A stretch of DNA of 64,000 nucleotides, taken from positions 1 through 64,000 of the forward strand of contig NZ_WMJZ01000010.1 of the NCBI RefSeq assembly GCF_009711095.1. Reading direction: 5' to 3'. Shown piece after piece: positions 37,897 to 48,954 of the stretch. Source of the stretch: Intestinirhabdus alba. GTDB taxonomy: Bacteria; Pseudomonadota; Gammaproteobacteria; Enterobacterales; Enterobacteriaceae. The position numbers and the translations under genes were made by a program. Every line of letters starts with the position of its first letter. The stretch's first letter is position 1. A model generated the notes under the pieces. It ran no database searches. It was not told the DNA's origin and worked only from the letters and a program-made list of their open reading frames with translations.

Positions 37897-38790
37897 TCAG
37901 CGCAGCACGTCCGTCAGCGCCTCCTGCAGATCGTACCAGCGGAAGGCAAAGCCGGCGGCTTCCAGCCGCTTCGGCAAGGCCCGCTGCCCGCCCAGCACCA
38001 GCGCCGCTGATTCGCCCATCAGCAGGCGAACGGCGGTCTCCGGCACGCGCAGAAGGGCCGGGCGGTGCAGTACCCGCCCCAGCGTATGGGCGAACTGAGC
38101 GTTATGCGCCGGATAAGGCGAGACCATATTGAAGGGGCCGCGCAGATCGTTATCCAGCAGCCAAAGGATGCCGTTGACCATATCGTCGATGTGGATCCAC
38201 GGCAGGTACTGTCGCCCGCTGCCCAGCGGGCCGCCCAGGCCGAGGCGAAACGGCGGCACCATTTTCGCCAGGATGCCGCCCTCCGCTGCCAGCACAACGC
38301 CGGTGCGCAGCAGGCAGACGCGGGTGCGGTCGCTCTGCGCCTCGCAGGCGATCTGCTCCCAGCGGGCGCACAGCCTGTGGGTGAACTCATCGTGCGGCGG
38401 CTCCTCCTCTGTCACCACCGCCTCGCCCAAATCGCCGTAGTAGCCGGTGGCGGAGCCGGAGATCAGCACCGCAGGTGGCGTATCGCTGGCGTTAATCAGA
38501 TCCACCAGCCGCCGGGTAATCATCCAGCGGCTCTGGCACAGCCGCTCCTTTTGCTGCGCGGTCCAGCGCCGGTCGGCAACAGGCTCTCCCGCCAGGTTAA
38601 TAACGGCGTCGATACCGTTGAGATGGGCGCGCTCGTGGAGCTCATGCCACAGCTCAACCCTGGCGTCGAGACGCCGCCGGGCCTGCTCCGGCCGCCGGGT
38701 TACCACCGTCACCTGATGGCCCAGCGTCAGCAGGCGCGGGATCAGCTGGCGTCCGATCAGGCCGGTCCCGCCGGTAATCAGTATGTTCAT
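37897..38790 (-). CDS. yfcH: Epimerase-like NAD(P)-binding protein YfcH
   Basis: A 297-residue SDR39U1-type Rossmann protein. The N-terminal [19 protein letters not shown] binds nucleotide; [13 protein letters not shown] and [10 protein letters not shown] match the family, with the Tyr of the catalytic site in the latter. The substrate is unknown. It is followed upstream by folX in the same leftward direction with 20 nt between, as in E. coli. Confidence 0.94.
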   Translation of the reverse strand: MNILITGGTGLIGRQLIPRLLTLGHQVTVVTRRPEQARRRLDARVELWHELHERAHLNGIDAVINLAGEPVADRRWTAQQKERLCQSRWMITRRLVDLINASDTPPAVLISGSATGYYGDLGEAVVTEEEPPHDEFTHRLCARWEQIACEAQSDRTRVCLLRTGVVLAAEGGILAKMVPPFRLGLGGPLGSGRQYLPWIHIDDMVNGILWLLDNDLRGPFNMVSPYPAHNAQFAHTLGRVLHRPALLRVPETAVRLLMGESAALVLGGQRALPKRLEAAGFAFRWYDLQEALTDVLR

Positions 38791-38810
38791 ATCGCCTCCG
38801 GTCAGTGCGT

Positions 38811-39173
38811 TCAGCGCCGCCAGCTCAGGGTCATCGACACCGAATCGGCGTAGCGTAGCGCGTGAAGTTTATCGATCTCCACTTCAGCGCAGGTGACCCA
38901 GCGGTGTTCACGTGCGATGTCGAGTACATCCTGGGTTAATTTTTCCAGCAGGGAGAAGCGGTTGTTTTCCACGTGCTGAATAATACTTTTGCTAAGGGTT
39001 CGGTAGTTCAGCGCGTCGTTGATATCTTCACTGACGCGCGCCTTTTCCGCCGGATAGTGAATGGCAACGTTGATGACGATATCCTGGCGGTTAGCGATCT
39101 CTTCCTCGTTAATGCCGATAAAGGTGCGCAGGCGAAGGTTTTTTATTCGAATAATTGCATCAGGTTGTGGCAT
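38811..39173 (-). CDS. folX: Dihydroneopterin triphosphate 2'-epimerase
   Basis: A 120-residue member of the FolB/FolX tunnelling-fold family that epimerises dihydroneopterin triphosphate to dihydromonapterin triphosphate. Matching stretches: [30 protein letters not shown] and [18 protein letters not shown]. An open frame begins at 39188, but ATG at 39173 (MPQPDAII) matches the E. coli length. Confidence 0.96.
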   Translation of the reverse strand: MPQPDAIIRIKNLRLRTFIGINEEEIANRQDIVINVAIHYPAEKARVSEDINDALNYRTLSKSIIQHVENNRFSLLEKLTQDVLDIAREHRWVTCAEVEIDKLHALRYADSVSMTLSWRR

Positions 39174-39225
39174 TGCAGATTTCTCCATCGTTGAACCTTC
39201 GCATCATACACCAGCAGAGGGCCTG

Positions 39226-39873
39226 TTAACCCCTGGCGCATTCCGGATGGAGCTGCGCCTGCAGCAGGGCGCGGGCGGTAGCCGGGCGCGTGCGGATGCG
39301 CTCAAACCAGTTGTTGACCGCCGGATAGGTGGCGAGATCAATACGCTGGCGCGGGTGGGCGTTGACCCAGGGCCAACAGGCGATATCGGCGATGCTGTAA
39401 TGTTCGCCTCCCAGCCACGGCGCTTTCTCCAGCCGCCGGTTGAGCACGGTATACAGCCGCTGAGTTTCCACCTGATATCGCTCAATGGCGTAGGGGACGG
39501 CCTGCGGAGCGAAGTGGCTGAAATGGTGATTCTGCCCAAGCATCGGCCCAAGGCCGCCCACCTGCCAGAACAGCCACTGCAGGGTGGTATGACGCTCGCG
39601 CAGCTCGCCGCTGAGCAGCTTGCCGCTCTTTTCCGCCAGGTAGAGCAGAATTTCGCCAGATTCAAACAGGCTCAGAGGTTCGCCGCCGTCCGCCGGATCG
39701 CGATCGACGATCGCCGGGATCTTGTTGTTCGGTGAAATAGCCAAAAATTCGGGACGAAACTGGCTGCCCTTGCTGATATCCACTTTGATCAGCCGGTAGT
39801 CCAGTTCGGCCTCCTCCAGAAAAAGGGTGATCTTATGGCCGTTGGGCGTCGGGGCGTAGTACAAATCGATCAT
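39226..39873 (-). CDS. yfcG: GSH-dependent disulfide-bond oxidoreductase YfcG
   Basis: A 215-residue Nu-class glutathione-transferase homologue with disulfide reductase activity. N-terminal MIDLYYAPTPNGHKITLFLE carries the Asn-Gly site typical of YfcG, and SLFESGEILLYLAEKSG is the glutathione-binding stretch. The frame opens much earlier, but ATG at 39873 with GGAG-like sequence ahead gives the family start. yfcF, a related gene beside it in E. coli, is not present. Confidence 0.95.
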   Translation of the reverse strand: MIDLYYAPTPNGHKITLFLEEAELDYRLIKVDISKGSQFRPEFLAISPNNKIPAIVDRDPADGGEPLSLFESGEILLYLAEKSGKLLSGELRERHTTLQWLFWQVGGLGPMLGQNHHFSHFAPQAVPYAIERYQVETQRLYTVLNRRLEKAPWLGGEHYSIADIACWPWVNAHPRQRIDLATYPAVNNWFERIRTRPATARALLQAQLHPECARG

Positions 39874-40118
39874 TGCAGCTCCTGGTCTTAAATTGTTAAT
39901 CAGACACCACAAGTATAGAAAGCCTCTTGCGTGGCGTGCGCTTCGGCCGGGCATAAAATGACAGGGCAATCGCCTCAGCCACGCGGTTGGGGCAGGGCGG
40001 TGTACCGCCAACGCAATAGGCGATGGAATGACGTTTTATCGCACGGCTGGCGCAGCGTTCCGGCTGATAAAGGCGCGGCGATTGGCTATCATAGTGCGGT
40101 TTTTAGCAAGAGGAGCGC

Positions 40119-40673
40119 ATGATGAAACTGATGTTTGCATCGGATATCCACGGGTCGCTGCCGGCCACCGAGCGCGTGCTGGAGCTGTTTTCCGCCAGCG
40201 GGGCGCGCTGGCTGATTGTTCTGGGCGATATTCTGAATCACGGCCCGCGCAATGCGCTGCCGGAAGGGTACGATCCGGCGCAGGTTGCCGGGCGGCTGAA
40301 CGACGTGGCGGAGCGTATTATCGCCGTGCGGGGCAACTGCGACAGCGAGGTGGATCAGATGCTGCTCCGCTTTCCCATCGTCGCGCCGTGTCAGCAGATT
40401 TTACTGGAAAATCAACGGCTTTTTCTGACCCACGGCCATCTGTTTGGGCCGGACAATCCGCCGCCGCTTTGCGATGGCGACGTGCTGGTTTACGGTCATA
40501 CTCATCTGCCGGTGGCGGAGAAACGCGGCGCGGTGTTCCATTTTAATCCGGGGTCGGTGAGTATTCCAAAAGGCGGCTTTGCGGCAAGTTACGGAATTCT
40601 GGCTGATAATATCCTGAGCGTCATCACACTAAACGATCGCCGCACCATTGCGCAGGTCGCGATTAACCCGTAA
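40119..40673 (+). CDS. yfcE: Phosphodiesterase YfcE
   Basis: A 184-residue calcineurin-like metallophosphodiesterase with manganese-dependent activity on model diesters. Metal-binding motifs are all present: SDIHGS, LGDILNHGP, GNCDSE, THGHLFG and YGHTHLP. It has GAGGAG ahead of the start. It is followed closely by yfcD. Confidence 0.96.
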   Translation: MMKLMFASDIHGSLPATERVLELFSASGARWLIVLGDILNHGPRNALPEGYDPAQVAGRLNDVAERIIAVRGNCDSEVDQMLLRFPIVAPCQQILLENQRLFLTHGHLFGPDNPPPLCDGDVLVYGHTHLPVAEKRGAVFHFNPGSVSIPKGGFAASYGILADNILSVITLNDRRTIAQVAINP

Positions 40674-40729
40674 TTTACTCCACAACCCTGAACGCGCCGT
40701 AAGAGCGCATGAATGAAGAAGGTTTTCTG

Positions 40730-41281
40730 ATGGTGGAACAGCGTCGTTTGGCAAGTACGGAATGGGTGGATATTGTGAACGAGGACAATGAGGTCATTGC
40801 GCAGTCCAGCCGGGAACAGATGCGGGCGCAGCGCCTGCGTCATCGCGCGACCTATATCGTGGTGCATGATGGTATGGGCAAAATACTGGTGCAGCGCCGC
40901 ACCGAAAGCAAAGATTTTATGCCCGGTATGCTGGATGCCACCGCAGGCGGCGTCGTGCAGGCCGATGAGCAGATGCTGGAGTCGGCCCGCCGGGAGGCGG
41001 AAGAGGAGCTGGGCATTGCCGGGGTGCCTTTTGCCGAACACGGGCAGTTCTATTTTGAAGATCCCCACTGCCGGGTGTGGGGCGGGCTGTTCAGCTGCGT
41101 GACCCACGGGCCGTTCGCCCTTCAGGAGGATGAGATCAGCGAGGTCTGCTGGCTGACGCCGGAGGAGATCACCGCCCGCTGCGACGAGTTCACCCCGGAT
41201 TCGCTGAAGGCGCTGGCGCTGTGGATGACGCGCAACGCCAACAACGAAACGCTGAAAGAGAAGCAGGAAGAGACGGAGTAA
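40730..41281 (+). CDS. yfcD: Nudix hydrolase YfcD
   Basis: A 183-residue Nudix hydrolase related to isopentenyl-diphosphate isomerase. The Nudix box reads [20 protein letters not shown] and continues ELGI. The frame can begin at 40709, but the E. coli protein starts at the equivalent of 40730 or 40733 ([12 protein letters not shown]). The substrate is not established. It is followed by about 330 nt without genes. Confidence 0.94.
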   Translation: MVEQRRLASTEWVDIVNEDNEVIAQSSREQMRAQRLRHRATYIVVHDGMGKILVQRRTESKDFMPGMLDATAGGVVQADEQMLESARREAEEELGIAGVPFAEHGQFYFEDPHCRVWGGLFSCVTHGPFALQEDEISEVCWLTPEEITARCDEFTPDSLKALALWMTRNANNETLKEKQEETE

Positions 41282-41612
41282 CTGTTTTAGGTCGCCCCCG
41301 GTCGGCGCATATGCTGGCCGCGATGCGGGCGGCCAGGACCTGTTGTTTCGTCCCCTCACGGCGGTAACGTTATGCTGGCGGAGCGCGCGGCGGCAGGGCG
41401 TTTATTGCCCCGGCGGCTATCAATAAACAGGGCGGCTAAGGGCCGCCTTCAGGTTGCTGATAAAGGGGAAAACTGCGGTTTCCCCTTTATGGTTTTCAGC
41501 CGCAAATTAAAGAATTGATTTTCAGCAGAGGGGATGAACGTCTCCACCCCACGTTTGTCTATCGTTTCAGGGCGACTGAGCGCCGCCCTGCGGTGTTGAC
41601 GGTGGTCCGCCG
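41282..41612. other. Non-coding gap between yfcD and a membrane-protein gene
   Basis: No gene is seen. It holds two strong hairpins: GGCGGC/GCCGCC at 41431-41447 and AAAGGGGAAA/TTTCCCCTTT at 41462-41488. These would stop transcription from both the yfcD side and the convergent membrane-protein gene. Confidence 0.7.
41462..41488. terminator. Probable bidirectional terminator between convergent genes
   Basis: A perfect 10-bp inverted repeat, AAAGGGGAAA at 41462-41471 and TTTCCCCTTT at 41479-41488, with a 7-nt loop. T-rich arms on both strands suit termination from either side. Confidence 0.7.
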
Positions 41613-42659
41613 TTAGTCGCGGGTGGTGGGGCGCTGATGGCTCAGCACCTGACGCGGCTGGGTGCGACGGCCAACCATCCCCATAACCCCGGCCAGCACG
41701 GCCTCGACGATCATCATAAAGAAGGCAAACCAGCTGGCCTTCGCCGTGGCGGCCGCGGCCTTGTCTGCGGCTTCACGGGCCTTCTGTTCCGCCTGCTGCT
41801 TCAGCTCGGCATATTTCTGGCGCGCCAGCTGATAGTTTCTCTCGGTCTGGGCAACAATCTGCTCCGCTTCCGCATCGCTTTTACCGGTGCGCGCCTTGAT
41901 GATGTTCTTCAGCGCGTCGCGGTCGGCGGCCTGCAGAGTATCCTGATTACGGTCAATTAAGCCTTTCACCCAGTTGGCGATATCGGTATCCGCATTCTGC
42001 GGGTTGTTGGCGGTAGCCTGCGCCTGATTCTGGGCGCTGTCCACGGCGTTCTGCGCGTCGTTCTGCAGATTCTCCGGCTGCAGCTCAGGCTTGCCGGTCT
42101 GGCGCAGGGTCGTTTCCAGCTCGCTCTGCAGGCTGTCGAGATTAATGCCGTTCTCCTGCAGCTTATCCTGCGCCATGCGCGCGGCGTGCGGCGCGGCGGC
42201 AGAAACAGTGCTGCCGATCGCGCTCAGCCCGGCACCCATCACGTTCATTGCACCGCTGACGGTGTAGTTCACCAGGGTGACCGCCAGCCAGACGCTGAAC
42301 AGCGTATTGACGCCAAACATCAGCAGGCCGTGCAGCGCGCCTTCACGCTGGGCGAGGCGTCCGCTGATCCAGGCACCGACGGCAATCGCGATCAGCATGC
42401 TGATGCCGGTCCAGATGGCGGCCCCGGTGCCGATGCCGTCCAGCGGATGCTGTTCCTGCAGCGGATCGATGGTGGATGCGCCGATGGCGGTGCCCAGCAG
42501 GGTGAGCAGCAGATGGATCACCACGGAGCTGATGACGCCCGCGAAAATCGCGCTCCAGGAGATACGTTTTAGCGGTACGCCGCCGGACGGCACTTCGTGT
42601 ACCGTCTCTATCCAGCCCGCGTCGTGCCGGGTATGTAAGTGCTCATGATGCTCGTTCAT
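41613..42659 (-). CDS. Inner-membrane protein of unknown function
   Basis: A 348-residue protein. N-terminal soluble segment rich in His and Glu (MNEHHEHLHTRHD), then three to four membrane spans (about 35-150; ISWSAIFAGVISSVVIHLLL, GTGAAIWTGISMLIAIAVGA, LMFGVNTLFSVWLAVTLV), a long charged, Gln/Asn/Ala-rich helical region of about 170 residues that is probably coiled coil, a last span (ASWFAFFMMIVEAVLAGVMG) and a basic tail. Similar proteins in enterics are annotated loosely (for example as CAP-Gly protein) without known function. In E. coli yfcC occupies this place. It has its own upstream region and is flanked by terminators. Confidence 0.8.
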   Translation of the reverse strand: MNEHHEHLHTRHDAGWIETVHEVPSGGVPLKRISWSAIFAGVISSVVIHLLLTLLGTAIGASTIDPLQEQHPLDGIGTGAAIWTGISMLIAIAVGAWISGRLAQREGALHGLLMFGVNTLFSVWLAVTLVNYTVSGAMNVMGAGLSAIGSTVSAAAPHAARMAQDKLQENGINLDSLQSELETTLRQTGKPELQPENLQNDAQNAVDSAQNQAQATANNPQNADTDIANWVKGLIDRNQDTLQAADRDALKNIIKARTGKSDAEAEQIVAQTERNYQLARQKYAELKQQAEQKAREAADKAAAATAKASWFAFFMMIVEAVLAGVMGMVGRRTQPRQVLSHQRPTTRD

Positions 42660-43095
42660 ACTCGTTTACTCCCTATTGTTAACGTTAAGGCGTTGCCATA
42701 GAGTCAGTTTTCAACGCTGAAATAAGCGTGTTACCTGCTACTAAGGCTAGTTAGGGAATGCTGTTTTGACCAAAAAGTTTGTGAAAAGACAGTGGAAAAG
42801 AGGAGGTTTGCCCGTCTCCGTGGTCAGATTGTCCAAAGGCAGGAGGGATTTTCGCTGGGGAAGAAGATTGAAAAACGCTTTCGCCAGCCAATAAAAAGGC
42901 GGCCCGCAGGCCGCCTGAGACTGATGACAAACTCCAGGCCGAACTCGTTCGGCCATAATCACCACAAAAATAAACAAGGAAAATCAATTCATTGATTTTC
43001 GGCTGCTAACCACAAAGAGGGGAAAACCACGTTTTTTCCCTCTTTGTCAGCAATCTGAGGCGGCCCGCAGGCCGCCAGGTTACAGAGGGAATGAA
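42660..43095. other. Non-coding gap with several hairpins, between the membrane-protein gene and pta
   Basis: No convincing gene in about 435 bases. Hairpins: AGGCGGCC/GGCCGCCT at 42897-42916, AAAATCAA/TTGATTTT at 42980-42999, a long A/T-armed stem at 43012-43047 and GGCGGCC/GGCCGCC at 43059-43076. The first and last share the core GGCGGCCCGCAGGCCGCC, a duplicated hairpin. The promoter of the leftward membrane-protein gene must lie here too. Confidence 0.6.
43012..43047 (-). terminator. Terminator downstream of pta
   Basis: ACAAAGAGGG at 43012-43021 pairs with CCCTCTTTGT at 43038-43047, extended by an A-run facing a T-run. With the GC hairpin at 43059-43076 just before it, it should end leftward transcription from ackA-pta. 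Confidence 0.65.
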
Positions 43096-45246
43096 TCAGC
43101 CCTGCTGCTCAGCCTGGGAAGACTGGATCGCGGTGAGGGCGATGGTGTAGACAATGTCGTCAACCAGCGCGCCGCGGGACAGGTCGTTCACCGGCTTGCG
43201 CATACCCTGCAGCATCGGCCCGATGGAGATCAGGTCGGCAGAGCGCTGAACCGCTTTGTAGGTGGTGTTACCGGTGTTCAGATCGGGGAAGATGAACACG
43301 GTAGCGCGACCGGCAACCGGCGAGTTCGGCGCTTTGGATTTCGCGACGTCAGCCATCACCGCAGCGTCATACTGCAGCGGGCCGTCGATCATCAGATCCG
43401 GACGTTTTTCCTGCGCGATGCGGGTGGCTTCGCGCACTTTCTCTACGTCGCTGCCCGCGCCGGAAGTGCCGGTGGAGTAGGAGAGCATCGCCACGCGCGG
43501 CTCGATGCCGAAGGCGATCGCCGACTCCGCAGACTGGATAGCGATTTCCGCCAGCTGTTCAGCGGTCGGGTCCGGGTTGATGGCGCAGTCGCCGTAGACG
43601 TAAACCTGCTCCGGCAGCAGCATAAAGAACACCGAGGAGACCAGCGAGCTGCCCGGCGCGGTTTTGATCAGCTGCAGCGGCGGACGGATGGTGTTGGCGG
43701 TGGTGTGAACCGCGCCGGAAACCAGGCCGTCGACTTCGTTCTGCTCCAGCATCAGGGTGCCGAGAACCACGTTGTCTTCCAGCTGTTCGCGGGCGACGGT
43801 TTCGGTCATGCCTTTGTTCTTACGCAGTTCGACCAGGCGCGCAACGTAGCTTTCGCGCACCACGTCCGGATCGACGATTTCGATACCGGCACCCAGCTCA
43901 ACGCCCTGAGAAGCCGCGACGCGGTTGATCTCGTCCGGGTTGCCCAGCAGAACGCAGGTGGCGATACCGCGTTCGGCGCAGATGGCCGCCGCTTTGACGG
44001 TGCGCGGCTCGTCGCCTTCCGGCAGGACGACGCGCTTACCGGCTTTCCGCGCCAGCTCGGTGAGCTGATAGCGGAACGCCGGAGGCGACAGACGACGGCT
44101 GCGCCCGGAAGTCGCGGTCAGCGACTCGATCCAGTCGGCGTTAATGTAGCCCGCCACATACTCCTGAACTTTTTCGATGCGTTCATGATCGTCAACAGGT
44201 ACTTCCAGATTGAAGCTCTGCAGGCTCAGGGAGGTCTGCCAGGTGTTGGTGTCGACCATAAATACCGGCAGGCCGGTAGCGAAAGCGCGCTCGCACAGTT
44301 TGGCGATGCGGGCATCCATTTCGTAGCCGCCGGTCAGCAGCAGGGCACCGATTTCCACGCCGTTCATCGCCGCCAGGCAGGCGGCCACCAGCACGTCAGG
44401 ACGGTCTGCGGAGGTCACCAGCAGCGAGCCTGCGCGGAAGTGTTCCAGCATATGCGGAATGCTGCGCGCGCAGAAGGTAACGGACTTCACGCGGCGGGTG
44501 TTGATATCACCTTCGTTGATGATGGTGGCGTTCAGGTGACGCGCCATGTCGATGGCGCGGGTGGCGATCAGATCGAAGCTCCACGGCACCGCGCCCAGCA
44601 CCGGCAGCGGGCTGGAATCCTGCAGCTTCGCCGGATCGATTTTGATTACCTTGGCTTTGGAGGAGTCGTCGAAAATCTCCGACAGATCCGGGCGGGTGCG
44701 GCCCTGCTCGTCAACCGGCGCGTTCAGCTTGTTGACGATAACGCCGGTGATGCTGCTGTTTTTCGCGCCGCCGAAGCTGCTGCGGGTCAGCTCGATCCGC
44801 TCTTTCAACTGCTCCTGAGTGTCGGTGCCCTGAGACATGACGAAGACGATTTCCGCGTTCAGGGTTTTGGCGATTTCGTAGTTCAGGGACTGGGCGAACT
44901 GATGCTTACGGGTCGGTACCAGGCCTTCAACCAGCACCACTTCTGCATCTTTGGTGTTGGCGTGGTAGTTGGCGATGATCTCTTCCATCAGCACATCTTT
45001 CTGATTGCTGGAGAGCAGAGATTCAACGCGGCTCATTTTCAGCGGTTCCGCCGCCGGCAGGCTGGAGTTGGCCCGCACGATAGCGGTAGTCTGGTCCGGC
45101 GCGTCGCCGCCGGCGCGGGGCTGGGCGATAGGTTTAAAGACGCTCAGACGAACGCCTTTGCGTTCCATTGCGCGGATCACGCCGAGGCTGACGCTGGTCA
45201 GGCCGACGCTGGTTCCGGTAGGGATGAGCATAATAATACGGGACAC
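43096..45246 (-). CDS. pta: Phosphate acetyltransferase
   Basis: A 716-residue enzyme converting acetyl-CoA and phosphate to acetyl phosphate and CoA. It has the enterobacterial long form: an N-terminal P-loop-like regulatory domain ([17 protein letters not shown]), a central DRTGG domain, and the catalytic PTA domain from about residue 390 ([32 protein letters not shown]). It follows ackA leftward, but with a 388-nt gap instead of the short spacer of E. coli. Confidence 0.97.
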   Translation of the reverse strand: MSRIIMLIPTGTSVGLTSVSLGVIRAMERKGVRLSVFKPIAQPRAGGDAPDQTTAIVRANSSLPAAEPLKMSRVESLLSSNQKDVLMEEIIANYHANTKDAEVVLVEGLVPTRKHQFAQSLNYEIAKTLNAEIVFVMSQGTDTQEQLKERIELTRSSFGGAKNSSITGVIVNKLNAPVDEQGRTRPDLSEIFDDSSKAKVIKIDPAKLQDSSPLPVLGAVPWSFDLIATRAIDMARHLNATIINEGDINTRRVKSVTFCARSIPHMLEHFRAGSLLVTSADRPDVLVAACLAAMNGVEIGALLLTGGYEMDARIAKLCERAFATGLPVFMVDTNTWQTSLSLQSFNLEVPVDDHERIEKVQEYVAGYINADWIESLTATSGRSRRLSPPAFRYQLTELARKAGKRVVLPEGDEPRTVKAAAICAERGIATCVLLGNPDEINRVAASQGVELGAGIEIVDPDVVRESYVARLVELRKNKGMTETVAREQLEDNVVLGTLMLEQNEVDGLVSGAVHTTANTIRPPLQLIKTAPGSSLVSSVFFMLLPEQVYVYGDCAINPDPTAEQLAEIAIQSAESAIAFGIEPRVAMLSYSTGTSGAGSDVEKVREATRIAQEKRPDLMIDGPLQYDAAVMADVAKSKAPNSPVAGRATVFIFPDLNTGNTTYKAVQRSADLISIGPMLQGMRKPVNDLSRGALVDDIVYTIALTAIQSSQAEQQG

Positions 45247-45634
45247 GGTTTATCCTCTTTCGTTGCCGCCGCTTTGGGCGGGAGACAAAACTGCATCACC
45301 AGCTTCCCGTGATACTTCAGGCTGCAAGTGCGTTAGCTTTTAGGCGAGCTGTCTCATCCATAAGCGTTGCCTCTGGGCCGTCGACGTTGGGCGTTTTCGG
45401 TTCCCGGCGGGCTTTCCCCCCTGCGGCGTACCCGTTGTACGCTTTCGGGGAAGGAGGCGAGGAACCTCCCTGTTCCTCAATCAAGGCAGCCTGCGGCCGC
45501 GCAAATTCGTTTTGCACGAATTTGCCGCTCGCCGCCGCGTGGTTCGCCTTATCCTTTCGGGATCGGCTTTTCAGCGTACCTTGCGCCTGGCCCTGCAGCT
45601 TGACCTATCCAGGGTTATCGCTGGTGGTGTGACA
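45247..45634. repeat. Structured insertion in the ackA-pta intergenic region
   Basis: The ackA-pta spacer is about 388 nt, far longer than in E. coli. From about 45310 to 45610 it reads as a compact GC-rich element with several inverted repeats: GCGTAC/GTACGC at 45426-45442 inside a TTTCCCC/GGGGAAG pairing, and GCAAATTCG/CGAATTTGC at 45501-45525. Both strands are open over most of it (66 codons on minus at 45317-45517, 107 on plus at 45309-45632), which I think reflects composition rather than genes. It looks like a dispersed repeat element, perhaps related to phage-associated repeats of enterics, but I cannot name it. Confidence 0.5.
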
Positions 45635-46837
45635 TCAGGCGGTCAGACGGCTCGCATCCTGCGCGATAACCAGCTCTTCGTTGGTCGGGATGACCATCGC
45701 AGGGCGGGTGCCTTCTTTGTTGATGAAACCTGACTTGCCGAAGCGCGCGGCCAGGTTACGTTGGTGATCGACTTCAAAGCCCAGCACGCCCAGCTTGCCG
45801 AGAGACAGTTCTCGAACCATCGCCGCGTTTTCGCCGATGCCGCCGGTGAATACGATGCCGTCCAGACGGCCTTCCATCATGGCGGTATAGGAGCCGATGT
45901 ACTTCGCCAGGCGGTGGCAGTAAACGTCCATCGCACGCTTCGCGTCAGCTTTGGTTTCGTAGTTATCTTCAACGTAGCGGCAGTCGCTGGTGACTTCGGT
46001 CAGGCCCTGCAGGCCGGACTCTTTGGTCAGCATTTTGTTGATCTGGTCAACGCTCATGCCTAAGTTGTCGTGCAGGAAGAAGATGATAGCCGGGTCGATA
46101 TCGCCGGTACGGGTGCCCATCACCAGGCCTTCCAGCGGGGTCAGACCCATAGAGGTGTCAACGCACTTGCCGTTGCGGATAGCGGAAACGGAACCGCCGT
46201 TGCCCAGGTGGCAGGTGATGATGTTCAGCTCGTCAACCGGCTTGTTCAGCATCTTCGCGGCTTCCTGAGTCACATAGTAGTGGCTGGTGCCGTGGAAGCC
46301 GTAGCGACGCACGCCGTGCTCTTTGTACAGGCTGTAGGGCAGGGCGTACAGGTAAGACTCTTCCGGCATGGTCTGATGGAACGCGGTGTCGAAGACGGCT
46401 ACGTTTTTGTCTTTCAGATGCGGGAAGGATTTCAGCGCTTCGGTAATGCCGATCAGGTGGGCCGGGTTGTGCAGCGGAGCAAACGGCGCGGCGTCTTTGA
46501 TGCCCTGAATTACGGTTTCATCAATGACCACGGAGCGGGTATATTTCTCGCCGCCGTGAACGATGCGGTGGCCGATGGCGGTCAACTGTGCGGACAGCTC
46601 GGGTTTTTGCGCCAGAATGGTGTTAACGATAAAGTTCAGCGCTTCGCTGTGAGCGGCACCTGCACCTAAAGCCGCTTCCTGTTTGCCGCCGTCCATTTTC
46701 CATTTGATGCGCGCTTCAGGCAGATGGAAACACTCGGCTAAACCAGAAAGGAATTCTTCACCGTTGAGCGCATCGATGATCGCAAATTTCAGTGAGGAGC
46801 TACCGCAGTTCAGAACCAGTACTAACTTACTCGACAT
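45635..46837 (-). CDS. ackA: Acetate kinase
   Basis: A 400-residue enzyme of the ASKHA fold interconverting acetyl phosphate and acetate with ATP formation. N-terminal [14 protein letters not shown], the phosphate motif [17 protein letters not shown], and [15 protein letters not shown] near the C-terminus are all intact. It is the first gene of ackA-pta, divergent from yfbV across 337 nt. Confidence 0.98.
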   Translation of the reverse strand: MSSKLVLVLNCGSSSLKFAIIDALNGEEFLSGLAECFHLPEARIKWKMDGGKQEAALGAGAAHSEALNFIVNTILAQKPELSAQLTAIGHRIVHGGEKYTRSVVIDETVIQGIKDAAPFAPLHNPAHLIGITEALKSFPHLKDKNVAVFDTAFHQTMPEESYLYALPYSLYKEHGVRRYGFHGTSHYYVTQEAAKMLNKPVDELNIITCHLGNGGSVSAIRNGKCVDTSMGLTPLEGLVMGTRTGDIDPAIIFFLHDNLGMSVDQINKMLTKESGLQGLTEVTSDCRYVEDNYETKADAKRAMDVYCHRLAKYIGSYTAMMEGRLDGIVFTGGIGENAAMVRELSLGKLGVLGFEVDHQRNLAARFGKSGFINKEGTRPAMVIPTNEELVIAQDASRLTA

Positions 46838-47174
46838 GGAAGTACCTATTATTGATACGTGGCTAAAAAAACGTCAGTGGGTCACAGAGCGTAGCGCATG
46901 ACGACGCTGACGTTTATGATTAACATCATGCGCAGGCTTTTTTTTGGCATGATGGAAGAATTACCCTATGAGTCTATGCCATATTGCCTGTTTTTCAGCC
47001 TATGGCACGCTGTGCATGACGTTGACGACCCGATAATTTTGCACTAAAGACCTTTACAGGCGATACAGGATACCCGAAGGTGGGTAGCAAAGACAAAATG
47101 TTTTGAACGTTGTCCTCTCCAGTTGTTGTTTTGCACAATTTTTTGAAATTTTATATGTGAAGTTGAGGTAAGCC
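46838..47174. other. Divergent promoter region between ackA and yfbV
   Basis: 337 nt of lower GC without a gene. It should hold the ackA and yfbV promoters. There is an inverted pair ACGTCAG...CTGACGT at about 46870-46915 and a run of nine Ts near 46940. No specific operator could be assigned by eye. Confidence 0.5.
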
Positions 47175-47630
47175 ATGTCGACACCGGAAGATCGTTCCGT
47201 CACTTTTTTTGGTCTGTTTCGCCGGGGACAGCACTATTCCAGGACGTGGCCGCTGGAAAAACGCCTCGCTCCCGTCTTCGTTGAGAATCGCGCCATCCGC
47301 ATGACCCGCTACGCGATCCGCTTTATGCCGCCGATCGCCGTCTTTACCCTCTGCTGGCAAATCGCGCTCGGCGGAGAGATCGGCCCGGCGGTCGCCACGG
47401 CCCTGTTTGCCCTCAGCCTGCCGATGCAGGGGCTGTGGTGGCTGGGAAAACGTTCCGTGACGCCGCTGCCGCCGTCGATCCTGAACTGGTACTATGAGGT
47501 GCGCGACAAGCTTCAGGAGTCCGGCCAGGCGCTGGCCCCGGTAGAGAGAAAGCCGGATTACCAGGCGCTGGCTGACACGCTTAAGCGCGCCTTCAAACAA
47601 CTGGATAAAACTTTCCTTGATGATTTGTAA
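47175..47630 (+). CDS. yfbV: UPF0208 membrane protein YfbV
   Basis: A 151-residue inner-membrane protein with two spans (about [18 protein letters not shown] and [19 protein letters not shown]). In E. coli YfbV has been implicated in insulating the Ter macrodomain organised by MatP; its mechanism is unclear. It matches E. coli in length and position and ends in a clear rho-independent terminator. Confidence 0.95.
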   Translation: MSTPEDRSVTFFGLFRRGQHYSRTWPLEKRLAPVFVENRAIRMTRYAIRFMPPIAVFTLCWQIALGGEIGPAVATALFALSLPMQGLWWLGKRSVTPLPPSILNWYYEVRDKLQESGQALAPVERKPDYQALADTLKRAFKQLDKTFLDDL

Positions 47631-48206
<576 letters not shown>

Positions 48207-48216
48207 GGGGGTCAGC

Positions 48217-48876
48217 GTGCGCTGTAACGGATTTTTGTTCGACCTGGACGGGACCCTGGTGGACTCCATTCCCGCGGTAGAGCGGGCCTGGTGTCGCTGG
48301 GCCGATCGCTTTGCGCTTTCCCACGATGAGGTGCTGGGATTTATTCATGGCAAGCAGGCGATCGCCGCGCTGCGCCACTTTCTGCCGGATCGCCCGGAGG
48401 AGGAGATAGCGGAGGAGTTCCGCCTGCTGGAGCAGACGGAGGCGGCGGATACGGACGGCATCACCGCGATGCCGGGGGCGCTGGCCCTGCTTGATGCCCT
48501 CAACGAGGCCGCGATTCCCTGGGCTATCGTCACCTCGGGAACCATGCCGGTGGCGCGGGCGCGCCATCAGGCGGCCGGTCTGCCTGTCCCGGAGGTTTTT
48601 GTCACCGCCGAGCAGGTTAAGCGCGGTAAGCCGGAGCCGGACCCCTGGCTGCTGGGTGCCCGGCTGTTGGGCCTCTCGCCCGACGGCTGCGTGGTGGTGG
48701 AGGATGCCCCGGCGGGCATCGTTTCCGGCCTCGCCGCCGGTTGTCGCGTTATTGCGGTGAACGTTCCGCTGAATGCGCCGCGTCTCAACGAGGTGGATCT
48801 GGCCCTGAGCAGCCTGGAGCAGATAACGGTCACGAAATGTCCAGACGGTGAAGTGATGGTCGTAAGAAATAACTGA
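48217..48876 (+). CDS. hxpA: HAD-family sugar phosphatase
   Basis: A 219-residue haloacid-dehalogenase phosphatase (YfbT, HxpA) acting on sugar phosphates. Motif I is FLFDLDGTLVDS, motif II the Ser/Thr in IVTSGTMPVA, motif III the Lys in KRGKPEPD, and motif IV VVVEDAPAGI. The GTG start at 48217 with GAGGGGG upstream gives MRCNGFLFD, as in E. coli; the open frame extends back into yfbU. A GCCCCG/CGGGGC hairpin at 48887-48904 follows. Confidence 0.95.
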   Translation: MRCNGFLFDLDGTLVDSIPAVERAWCRWADRFALSHDEVLGFIHGKQAIAALRHFLPDRPEEEIAEEFRLLEQTEAADTDGITAMPGALALLDALNEAAIPWAIVTSGTMPVARARHQAAGLPVPEVFVTAEQVKRGKPEPDPWLLGARLLGLSPDGCVVVEDAPAGIVSGLAAGCRVIAVNVPLNAPRLNEVDLALSSLEQITVTKCPDGEVMVVRNN

Positions 48877-48954
48877 ACATGATTTAGCCCCGCATTGTCG
48901 GGGCCTGATTATGGCAAAATTTTGCTATTCCCCCGCTTCTGACAAGGAAAGGTT

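Noticed and set aside
43705-45312. 535-codon plus-strand open frame opposite pta
   Set aside because: It is antisense to a fully conserved pta gene; length is explained by codon bias and GC content.
45309-45632. 107-codon plus-strand and 66-codon minus-strand proteins in the ackA-pta spacer
   Set aside because: Both strands are open through a GC-rich structured element; no start signals or domains support translation.
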